Made by a program: the position numbers and the translations under genes | NCBI GenBank assembly: GCA_001799225.1 | Contig: MGTA01000240.1 | Coordinates: 5,058-16,992 of the forward strand | Source: Deltaproteobacteria bacterium RIFOXYD12_FULL_50_9 | GTDB taxonomy: Bacteria > Desulfobacterota > Desulfobulbia > Desulfobulbales > CALZHT01 | Length of the DNA: 11,935 nt | Direction of reading: 5' to 3' | Notes under the pieces: generated by a model | Told to the model about the DNA's origin: nothing | The model's input: only the letters and a program-made list of their open reading frames with translations | Databases searched by the model: none | In this document: positions 6,579-11,935 of the stretch, one piece after another | How positions within the stretch are numbered: position 1 is the first letter of the stretch | Layout of the letters: each line of letters begins with the position of its first letter

Positions 6579-8318
6579 ATGGGACAATTTTTCATGTCAT
6601 TTCTGCGTATTGTCCGGATTTGCCTTCTCCTCTTCGGAATGGTTCTTGCCCCGATAACGGATCTTCCGGCGTCGGACTGTGTATCCAACACCTCCCCTAA
6701 CGCCATCCAGCAAGCCATTAATAATGCCACCACCACTGGCGCTGTTATCTGTATTGAGCCCGGTATATATAAAGAAAATATCACGATGAGGGCGAATGTT
6801 TCTCTACAGGGAAACGAGCTGGGCCGAACCATTCTGGAAAACGCCAATACTTTAAGCACATCAGCGGTGATCACGCTTGCCAACAATTCCGACCTGAACA
6901 ATCTGATCATCCATAACCAGAATACCGGCATCGGCATCAAGGCGGCGGCAGGGATTACTGATGTAAACATTAAAAACGTCGTTATTACCGACTCCCTGAC
7001 CGGACTGGAATGCATCGACTCCAAGATCACTATCACCAATTCGGTATTTTACAAAAACACTACCGCCATCAACTGCCAGGGCAACGCTGCTGTCATGATC
7101 ATCACGAATTCGATCATCTCGGACAATACTACCGATGTTACTCCAGCCACTATCAACACTATAAACGGAACATCGAGCCACAACCTGCTGTTCAGCAACG
7201 CGACCAGCAATTTTTTTCCGTCTATCTTCACGACCTTCGCCATTTACCAGGACGATAGTCATGATCCCCTTTTTGTTGCCCCGGACAATAATGATTTTCA
7301 TCTCAAGGCGACTTCACCGGCTAGAAATGCCGGCAGCATAGACGGCTCCTTAGCCGATATCGGTGCTTACGGCGGCCCGGATGCAGATCCCATACCATTT
7401 CAGGTATCGGGTCTCAAAATAACAGCAGGCTCCAATACAAATGATCTAAACCTGAAATGGGACGCAAACAACGCTTACAACATCACCCACTACTCCATCT
7501 ACTTTGATACCGATGCCTCCGGACTTTTAGATGGCTCGGCGCAAGAAGGCCCCTCTCCTCTGGACGTGGCAGTGCCGACAGTTACCGCGAGTCTAACCAA
7601 TATCAGCTTCCCCCCTCTGGCAGCACCCGTGAATGTATCAACGCTGCCGGGCAACACGGCCATCGTCGTTACCTGGTCGGCAGTGACTAACGCTACCGGC
7701 TATCGAATTCACTACGGGACCTCGTCCGGGAACTACCCACCGCCCTTGGATGTCGGCAATACAACGCTATATAAAATCACCGGTCTTACCAACAACGAAC
7801 TGATCTATATCGCGGTCGAAGCCTATAACAATCCGACCTTCTATGCAGGAATCGTAGCTGTTGATGACCAAGGCAACAAAAGTAAACCATTAGGATATAT
7901 ACACTCATTTCCAACCAGCAGTACTTACTATAGTTTACTATCCTCCGAGGTCACCGATTATGCCGAAGCGGGCGTGATGTTCCCGGACCTCCCGAACGAA
8001 TACAACTGTTTTATCGCCACCGCTGCCTTTGGATCAAACCTTGCCCCGCAGGTGACCTTGCTCCGCCAGTTCAGGAATCACTATCTACTGCCTAACACCA
8101 TTGGCAGATGGGTAGTGGCTCTCTATTACCGGTTAAGCCCGGACGCCGCTGCCGTTATCAGTAAGCATGAATGGCTTAAATCAGCGGCCAGGACAACCCT
8201 TTATCCGGCAATTGGTCTTGCCGCGCTCTGCCTCAAGACCGGCCCTATCTTCAAGATTATCAGCACGATCCTGGTGTTGGCAGCAGCAGCCGTTTTTCTT
8301 TTCCGGAGATTGAGGTGA
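6579..8318 (+). CDS. Secreted beta-helix/FnIII surface protein with CFI-box C-terminal sorting signal
   Basis: This 579-residue protein begins with a signal peptide (hydrophobic about 11-28). Residues about 34-266 form a right-handed parallel beta-helix, with repeated I-T-N-S and I-x-N rungs, ending in FHLKATSPARNAG...DIGAYGG, the usual C-terminal mark of this fold in secreted proteins. One or two fibronectin-type III-like domains follow (about 273-345 degenerate, 346-437 clear, with VVTWSAVTNATGYRIHYG). The C-terminus has CFIATAAFGS at 477-486, LLRQFRNHYLLPN and the YYRLSPDAAAVI block, then hydrophobic segments near 540-575 and the basic tail RRLR. This matches the known CFI-box C-terminal domain, thought to direct sorting at the cell envelope. 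No good ribosome binding site precedes the ATG at 6579; Met6 at 6594 is an alternative. It overlaps the beta-barrel gene. The target of the helix domain is unknown. Confidence 0.88.
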   Translation: MGQFFMSFLRIVRICLLLFGMVLAPITDLPASDCVSNTSPNAIQQAINNATTTGAVICIEPGIYKENITMRANVSLQGNELGRTILENANTLSTSAVITLANNSDLNNLIIHNQNTGIGIKAAAGITDVNIKNVVITDSLTGLECIDSKITITNSVFYKNTTAINCQGNAAVMIITNSIISDNTTDVTPATINTINGTSSHNLLFSNATSNFFPSIFTTFAIYQDDSHDPLFVAPDNNDFHLKATSPARNAGSIDGSLADIGAYGGPDADPIPFQVSGLKITAGSNTNDLNLKWDANNAYNITHYSIYFDTDASGLLDGSAQEGPSPLDVAVPTVTASLTNISFPPLAAPVNVSTLPGNTAIVVTWSAVTNATGYRIHYGTSSGNYPPPLDVGNTTLYKITGLTNNELIYIAVEAYNNPTFYAGIVAVDDQGNKSKPLGYIHSFPTSSTYYSLLSSEVTDYAEAGVMFPDLPNEYNCFIATAAFGSNLAPQVTLLRQFRNHYLLPNTIGRWVVALYYRLSPDAAAVISKHEWLKSAARTTLYPAIGLAALCLKTGPIFKIISTILVLAAAAVFLFRRLR

Positions 8319-8953
8319 TGCGGATGAGCTTCGTGACGCTGCTCCTTCTGGGCCTGACCGCTCTGCTGCCTTCCACAGCGCTTTCGGCTGCCGAATCCGG
8401 CTGGGCTTTCGCTCTCAAGGGCCAATACGCCAAATCAAATATCGAAAACTGGAATGCCGTTTATCCTGATTACATCAAAGCCGGCGGGGTGGAGATCAGC
8501 AAAAAACTGGGACTGGGCTTTGACTTCGATGCCGGAGTATCCTGTTCAAGTACCAAGGCCAAGGCCCTCACCGGCAGCGGCCGGACCAGCAGCGAAACAG
8601 TAAAGACCCAATTCGTTCCGGTGGAGCTTGCCTTAGTCTATCGTCTGAACATCTTCCCGAATCAGATTATTGTGCCCTATGCCGGCATTGGTCTGACCCA
8701 CACCTTTTATCAGCAAGAACTGAATGACGATAAAAGGTCCGGCGACCAGAGCGGATATCATCTGCGCGCTGGAACACTTCTGCTGCTTGATCCCCTCGAA
8801 CCCTCGGCCAGCAGAGCAATGACCAGAGATTGGCATATCCAGCACACTTACCTCTTCATCGAATATTACCAATCAACGGTAGACGATTTCGGCTCGAAAG
8901 AAATCGATCTGGGCACAACCGGATATGTCGGCGGTTTCCGTTTCCTGTTCTGA
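8318..8953 (+). CDS. Outer-membrane beta-barrel protein
   Basis: This protein of 211 residues starts with a clear signal peptide (MRMSF, then a leucine-rich core, cleavage likely after ALSA near 24). The mature part has alternating polar and hydrophobic residues in segments such as WAFALKGQYA, GLGFDFDAGV, FVPVELALVYRL and YLFIEYYQS. It ends in GGFRFLF with a terminal phenylalanine, the signal recognised by the BAM insertion machinery. The size fits an eight-stranded barrel of the OmpW/OmpA-barrel type. The ATG at 8318 overlaps the stop of the surface protein gene (TGATG); a GTG one codon earlier is possible. This coupling suggests that the two proteins are made together, perhaps with the barrel anchoring or exporting its partner. 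The exact family is not identified. Confidence 0.85.
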   Translation: MRMSFVTLLLLGLTALLPSTALSAAESGWAFALKGQYAKSNIENWNAVYPDYIKAGGVEISKKLGLGFDFDAGVSCSSTKAKALTGSGRTSSETVKTQFVPVELALVYRLNIFPNQIIVPYAGIGLTHTFYQQELNDDKRSGDQSGYHLRAGTLLLLDPLEPSASRAMTRDWHIQHTYLFIEYYQSTVDDFGSKEIDLGTTGYVGGFRFLF

Positions 8954-9053
8954 ACCGGAGCTGCTTACCGCCCTTATATAAAAAAGATACCCAATAACCG
9001 GCTCAGGGATTAATCATTATACCCCGCAGAAGTAGAAATCACCGATTATCATT

Positions 9054-9162
9054 AAGGAGTAAAACCATAAACAAAAGAGACTTTCCCCCAAACCTCTTAA
9101 TTTGCGACACCGGGATCATGCGCTTTCCGGAAACCTTGAGGGGTTCGAGATTATCACATTGA
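9054..9162 (+). pseudogene. Possible decayed small gene with ribosome binding site but ATA in place of a start codon
   Basis: A perfect AAGGAG (9054-9059) is followed after 7 nt by ATA (9067-9069) and then by 30 further open codons to a TGA at 9160; an ATG appears at codon 18 (9118). The reading begins NKRDFPPNLLICDTG after the ATA. A single base change would make ATA into ATG, so this could be a damaged or an unusually started small gene. I recognise no homology, and the rest of the 8954-9195 gap shows no terminator or other gene. The evidence is only the placement of the binding site. Confidence 0.2.
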
Positions 9163-9195
9163 ACCAGATTGAAAATGACGCTCGAGGAACCGATC

Positions 9196-9504
9196 TCAGC
9201 CAGCATGGACTGGAACTGCGGTAAGGCGGACGCCTAGCGCCTTGCACACACGGTTGATAGTGTCGAACCTGGGACTGGCGTCCGGCCTGAGCGCTTTATA
9301 CAAGGCCTCTCTGGTAATCCCGGCCCCCTTGGCGATCTCTGCCATGCCACGCGCTCTGGCTGCAATACCAAGAGCGTGCGCCAACTCGGAGGCATCGCCA
9401 TCCTCGATCACCATGGTAATGTAGGCGGCAATATCTTCTTCGTTTTTTAACTGTTTTGCCATGTCAAATTCAGGCAGTTCAGAAATACGACTCTTTTTTG
9501 TCAT
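9196..9504 (-). CDS. Antitoxin of HI1420-type addiction module (HTH protein)
   Basis: This 102-residue protein matches the pattern of the addiction-module antidote family typified by Haemophilus HI1420. An N-terminal segment (FDMAKQLKNEEDIAAYI) is followed by LAHALGIAARARGMAEIAKGAG, REALYKALRP and a final helix with TINRVCKALGVRL. The Cro/C1-type helix-turn-helix lies at about 54-93, and the family usually binds its own promoter. It follows the toxin gene with a 3-nt gap, and a strong GGAGGA inside the toxin end serves as its ribosome binding site. Toxin-before-antitoxin order is normal for this family. The likely role is to bind and neutralise the neighbouring toxin and repress the operon at the palindrome at 9810-9833. 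Confidence 0.9.
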   Translation of the reverse strand: MTKKSRISELPEFDMAKQLKNEEDIAAYITMVIEDGDASELAHALGIAARARGMAEIAKGAGITREALYKALRPDASPRFDTINRVCKALGVRLTAVPVHAG

Positions 9505-9507
9505 GGT

Positions 9508-9804
9508 TCAGTCCTCCAGATTGGATACGCGTTCCATTGCCTTGGCAATATCGAATTTTTGCGTCGATTTGTCGCCACCGCCAAGCATCATAATCATTAC
9601 CGGGCCACGCCACACATAGTACATACGCCAGCCCGGGCCAAAATGCTCGCGCATCTCAAACACGCCGTCACCCACTGTTTTGATATCTCCAAGGTTTCCG
9701 CGCTGCGCCTTGTCGATTCTGCGGGACAGTCGAATGCGGGTCACATTGTCCTTGAGACTGTCAAGCCATTCATCGAATTGCAGGATGGTTTTGACCGTAA
9801 TCAT
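9508..9804 (-). CDS. Toxin of HI1419-type addiction module (RelE/HigB-like, Gp49 family)
   Basis: This 98-residue protein shows the conserved pattern of the RelE-superfamily HI1419/Gp49 group: FDEWLDSLKD, IRLSRRIDKAQRGNLGDIK, VGDGVFEMREHFGPGWRMYYV and LGGGDKSTQKFDIAKA. Members are thought to act as ribosome-dependent mRNA nucleases. The length is normal and no frame damage is seen, so the toxin should be functional. The ATG at 9804 has no Shine-Dalgarno; the predicted promoter puts the transcription start on this very ATG, so it may be translated from a leaderless message. The antitoxin gene follows 3 nt later. The pair sits outside the integrated element, on the other side of the attachment site. 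Confidence 0.92.
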   Translation of the reverse strand: MITVKTILQFDEWLDSLKDNVTRIRLSRRIDKAQRGNLGDIKTVGDGVFEMREHFGPGWRMYYVWRGPVMIMMLGGGDKSTQKFDIAKAMERVSNLED

Positions 9805-9809
9805 GGCAT

Positions 9810-9839
9810 GATTGTAATCGAAAGATTACAATCAATCAA
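9810..9839 (-). promoter_or_regulatory. Promoter with overlapping perfect palindrome (operator) of the toxin-antitoxin operon
   Basis: GATTGTAATC (9810-9819) and GATTACAATC (9824-9833) are exact reverse complements around GAAA. On the minus strand TTGATT (9839-9834) and TACAAT (9816-9811) form -35 and -10 boxes with exactly 17 nt between them. The palindrome covers the whole spacer and the -10 box. Binding by the antitoxin or the complex would block RNA polymerase. The predicted transcription start is at about 9804, the first base of the toxin ATG. Confidence 0.7.
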
Positions 9840-9840
9840 G

Positions 9841-9876
9841 AAGAATCAACAGAAGAATCAACAGAAGAATCAACAG
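9841..9876. repeat. Three tandem 12-bp repeats
   Basis: AAGAATCAACAG occurs three times without interruption at 9841-9852, 9853-9864 and 9865-9876, followed by the partial copy AACAG. The array lies directly upstream of the toxin-antitoxin promoter and abuts the -35 side of it. It could have arisen by slippage and may differ in copy number between strains. No protein-coding role is apparent. Confidence 0.85.
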
Positions 9877-10001
9877 AACAGTTTTTTCGAGGCTGGCTGT
9901 TTTCTTATGGCCCGGATTTCTGACTCTATGCGGCACAATTCGCGGTTCCATACCGCGCGACTGGTCACAAAAAGCCCGTTCGCACCGCCTTTTCTCAGCT
10001 T

Positions 10002-10021
10002 GGACCGAAGGAGGACCGAAG
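10002..10021. repeat. Pair of 9-bp direct repeats
   Basis: GGACCGAAG is found at 10002-10010 and again at 10013-10021, so the copies are 11 bp apart, one helical turn. They lie just past the terminator that follows the tRNA fragment. Their role is unknown. The rest of 9877-10025 shows no gene or other clear structure. Confidence 0.5.
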
Positions 10022-10025
10022 ACGC

Positions 10026-10059
10026 AAAAAGGGTTTCAGCCAAATTGACTGAAACCCTT
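10026..10059 (-). terminator. Rho-independent terminator of the ancestral tRNA-Arg gene
   Basis: On the minus strand an 11-bp perfect stem, AAGGGTTTCAG (10059-10049) with CTGAAACCCTT (10039-10029), closes a 9-nt loop and runs into a T-tract. It begins 8 nt after the CCA end of the tRNA-Arg fragment, the normal position for a tRNA terminator. It marks this side as the original downstream flank of the tRNA gene. Confidence 0.8.
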
Positions 10060-10067
10060 GCTATTGT

Positions 10068-10113
10068 TGGTGCGCCCGGTACGGCTCGAACGTACGACCT
10101 ACGGATTAGAAGT
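10068..10113 (-). other. Attachment site: 3' part of tRNA-Arg(TCT), left border of the integrated element
   Basis: Read on the minus strand this is the 3' end of a tRNA. It has the anticodon loop CTTCTAA (anticodon TCT) and the 3' anticodon stem TCCGT. A T-arm follows with stem GTACG/CGTAC around TTCGAGC, then the acceptor strand CGGGCGC, the discriminator A and an encoded CCA. The 5' side of the anticodon stem does not pair (ACAAA instead of the expected ACGGA), and no D-arm or 5' acceptor strand lies upstream, so it is a fragment. Homology that begins at the anticodon loop and ends at CCA is the usual core of tyrosine-integrase attachment sites. With the integrase just to the right, the element extends rightwards and an intact tRNA-Arg(TCT) is expected at its far end. 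Confidence 0.8.
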
Positions 10114-10232
10114 TTGTTAAATGGCACTTTTTTAACACCCCGCCTTGTTCTACCATTTTCTATAATTCCTTGACATTCAACATGTTATCCCTTATTCTTG
10201 TTCTATGCTGTTTTACTTAATTCTCTCTATAA

Positions 10233-10330
10233 CTGACCCTATATCGACCCTGCCTGACCCTATGAAAACTTACTTTTTTTTAGTCTGTAGGCCATGTTAC
10301 AAGCAGCAAAAATACCATGACTGACCCTAT
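10233..10330 (+). repeat. Integrase arm-type repeats CTGACCCTAT
   Basis: CTGACCCTAT occurs exactly at 10233-10242, 10254-10263 and 10321-10330, and a degenerate copy TCGACCCTGC lies at 10244-10253. The first three are spaced 10-11 bp apart, so they face the same side of the helix; the last lies just before the integrase ribosome binding site. This is the layout of arm-type integrase or excisionase sites between the attachment core and the integrase gene. The last copy could also let the bound protein repress its own gene. Otherwise the 230 nt between attachment site and integrase show nothing clear. Confidence 0.65.
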
Positions 10331-10342
10331 AAGGACAATCTA

Positions 10343-11797
10343 ATGGATAAGATCAAGTTAACAAAAACCGAAGTGGAAAAGCTCCCTTATGCCGACAAAG
10401 GCAAGCAGGTTGATTACTATGACTCTGACCTTGACGGTTTTGGTGTCCGGGTGTCCGCCACCGGCAAGAAGTATTTTGTCCGGTCACATATTGGAAACAG
10501 GCGTGTACGGGTAATGCTGAAAAGCTTCAAGCTGATATCCGCCGAAGAAGCAAGGAAGGAAGCTATTGCCAAGCTGGGAGTCATGTCCGAAGGGCTTGAC
10601 CCGAATCAGGTTAAGCGCGAAAAGATCCGGCTGGCTGAAGAAAAGCGTCGCTCAGAAAAACAACAGGGTATCACCCTTCAGGTTGCGCTTGATGAATACC
10701 TGCAAAAAGGTAAGCTCAAACCACGAACCATAACGACATACCATGACCTTTTCCGGCTTTACCTGGCGGACTGGCTTCAAAGGCCTGCAACCGTGATCAC
10801 CCGCGACATGGTAAAGGATAGACACCGCGACATTGCCACCGGCAAGCGGCAACGGCAAGCACTGACAAAAGAAATTGACACAGTGAAGGGGAGCAAGAAC
10901 AAGCCAAAAATGAAAGCGGTTGCACCGACTAACCCGAAACGCAAAGAGGCAGCGGCTGACAACTGCATGAGAACCTTACGCGCCGTTCTCAATTATGCTT
11001 TCGAGGATGAAGAGGGCGGCACCCTATATGCCAACCCTGTGACCATCCTTTCGAGCAAGAAAAAGAAAGCATGGTTTAAAGTAGAGCGGCGGCGGACTCT
11101 GATCAAAAACAGTGACCTTCCGGCATGGTACAAGGCCGTTGTCGGGTTGGATAATGCCATAATGAGGGATTACTTACTTTTCTTGCTCTTTACCGGACTA
11201 CGGCGCCAAGAGGCGGCAACTCTTACATGGAAACAGGTAGACTTTCAAGAAGGTTGTTTCACCATCACGGACACCAAAAACAAGGAACCTCACACCTTGC
11301 CATTTAGTGACTTCCTGCAATCACTCCTGGCCGACCGCAAAGAAGGATTGAAAACAGAATTGACCGAAGCGAAAGCAGCGCTTATCAATGCTGACAAAGT
11401 ACCCTTGAAGCAACGGCAAAAACTTATTAACCGGGTTGCACTGGCAGAATCACGACTTGCTTCAGAATACGTCTTTCCAGGTGAAGGCAATACCGGCTTT
11501 ATTGTGGAACCGAAGCGCGCCATTGAAGCAGTAGCAGCGGCCACCGGAATCATCTTCACCTGTCACGACCTGCGGCGAACCTTTGCCACCATTGCCGAAA
11601 GCCTGGACTTGTCCGGCTACACCGTGAAGGCTCTTTTGAATCACAAGCAGCAAATAGGCGATGTTACAGGCGGATATATCATCATGAATGTTGACCGATT
11701 AAGGGAACCCATGCAGAAGATCACGAACGCCATTCAGGAGCGAATCAAGAAGCAACACGGCCAAATAATAACGATGCAGTCTATGGCAGCGAAATAA
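10343..11797 (+). CDS. Tyrosine-recombinase integrase (DUF4102/P4-like)
   Basis: This 484-residue protein catalyses site-specific integration and excision. The N-terminal arm-binding DUF4102 domain (1-95) contains DSDLDGFGVRVSATGKKYFV. A SAM-like core-binding domain follows (about 110-235). The catalytic domain (about 255-465) has R287 in FTGLRRQEA, a probable hairpin lysine (K312 or K314), H408 and R411 in CHDLRRTF, H434 in LLNHK and the nucleophile Y445 in TGGYIIMN. All are present, so it should be active. Two stretches are longer than usual: a basic insert at about 168-204 in the core-binding domain, and a charged helical insert at about 331-373 before the HxxR motif. Length exceeds the usual near 400. 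AAGGA lies 8-9 nt before the ATG. It sits between the tRNA attachment site and the element's interior genes. Confidence 0.95.
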   Translation: MDKIKLTKTEVEKLPYADKGKQVDYYDSDLDGFGVRVSATGKKYFVRSHIGNRRVRVMLKSFKLISAEEARKEAIAKLGVMSEGLDPNQVKREKIRLAEEKRRSEKQQGITLQVALDEYLQKGKLKPRTITTYHDLFRLYLADWLQRPATVITRDMVKDRHRDIATGKRQRQALTKEIDTVKGSKNKPKMKAVAPTNPKRKEAAADNCMRTLRAVLNYAFEDEEGGTLYANPVTILSSKKKKAWFKVERRRTLIKNSDLPAWYKAVVGLDNAIMRDYLLFLLFTGLRRQEAATLTWKQVDFQEGCFTITDTKNKEPHTLPFSDFLQSLLADRKEGLKTELTEAKAALINADKVPLKQRQKLINRVALAESRLASEYVFPGEGNTGFIVEPKRAIEAVAAATGIIFTCHDLRRTFATIAESLDLSGYTVKALLNHKQQIGDVTGGYIIMNVDRLREPMQKITNAIQERIKKQHGQIITMQSMAAK

Positions 11798-11815
11798 TAT
11801 CAAGAAGGACACACT

Positions 11816-11935
11816 ATGCTGGCGATAAACCTTTCCGACACCCTGAAAGCAAAACTCAAGGCAACATCCATACACCACGGCAAGCCCGTGGGCGATATGG
11901 CGGCGGAGGCGCTGGAATACTGGCTTGAAGTGGAA
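11816..11935 (+). CDS. Small ribbon-helix-helix-like protein of the element (partial)
   Basis: The frame starts at an ATG with AAGGA at a good distance, 18 nt after the integrase stop, and runs to the window edge (40 codons). It begins MLAINLSDTLKAKLKATSIHHGKP and ends here in AAEALEYWLEVE. A short beta-strand with I-N-L, then a helix, a turn and a second helix with an E-x-L pattern is the layout of a CopG/Arc-type ribbon-helix-helix DNA binder. Such proteins next to integrases often act as regulators or antitoxins. Identification is tentative because the C-terminus is missing. Confidence 0.55.
   Translation, partial: MLAINLSDTLKAKLKATSIHHGKPVGDMAAEALEYWLEVE

Noticed and set aside
6554..7301. 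Two long minus-strand frames opposite the beta-helix protein
   Set aside because: They mirror the repeated I/N/T codons of the plus-strand beta-helix; the plus-strand protein has a signal peptide and known C-terminal domain.
9841..9876. Possible CRISPR array
   Set aside because: The 12-bp units are directly adjacent with no spacers.
10068..10113. Intact tRNA gene
   Set aside because: The 5' acceptor strand, D-arm and 5' anticodon stem are absent; only the 3' part is present.
9559..10173. Plus-strand frame of 204 codons across the toxin gene, 12-bp repeats and tRNA fragment
   Set aside because: It runs through three unrelated non-coding or antisense features; its KNQQ repeats come from the 12-bp array and its end from the tRNA and terminator.

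Overview
The window looks like a chromosomal segment of a Gram-negative, sulfur-metabolising bacterium, most likely a member of the Desulfobacterota (former Deltaproteobacteria). That guess is inference, not a database result. It rests on PAS/hybrid histidine kinases, a YeeE/TusA sulfur-uptake pair, a CFI-box surface protein and an outer-membrane beta-barrel. No rRNA and no CRISPR array is visible.

Region 1 (1-5821, minus strand) is a sulfur-uptake and sensing cluster. Read in the direction of transcription it holds a spermidine-synthase-like SAM-fold protein, a YeeE/YedE (TsuA-type) thiosulfate permease, a TusA/YeeD-like sulfur carrier, a soluble PAS-PAS hybrid histidine kinase with a C-terminal receiver, and a membrane sensor kinase with a periplasmic dCache-type domain that runs off the window. 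Permease, carrier and hybrid kinase are packed with a 3-nt gap and a 4-nt overlap. A good sigma70-like promoter (TTGACA-N17-TATTTT) sits just upstream of the permease, so transporter and sensors probably form their own transcript. This promoter also argues that the permease starts later than the longest open frame allows.

Region 2 (5822-8953, plus strand after a divergent AT-rich intergenic region) holds a 105-aa membrane protein, an intergenic stretch with strong inverted repeats, a 579-aa secreted beta-helix/FnIII protein ending in a CFI-box C-terminal sorting signal, and an outer-membrane beta-barrel translationally coupled to it by a TGATG overlap. It reads as a cell-surface display locus of unknown purpose.

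Region 3 (8954-9840, minus strand) is an HI1419/HI1420-type toxin-antitoxin module. Its promoter overlaps a perfect 10-bp-arm palindrome and would place the transcription start at the toxin ATG, so the toxin message would be leaderless while the antitoxin has a strong ribosome binding site.

Region 4 (about 10026-11935) is the left edge of an integrated element. A rho-independent terminator and the 3' part of a tRNA-Arg(TCT) gene, homologous only from about the anticodon loop to CCA, lie on the minus strand. They mark the attachment site. To the right are CTGACCCTAT repeats phased by about one helical turn, a 484-aa DUF4102-type tyrosine integrase with unusual insertions, and the start of a small ribbon-helix-helix-like protein. 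An intact tRNA-Arg(TCT) gene is predicted at the other end of the element, to the right of this window.
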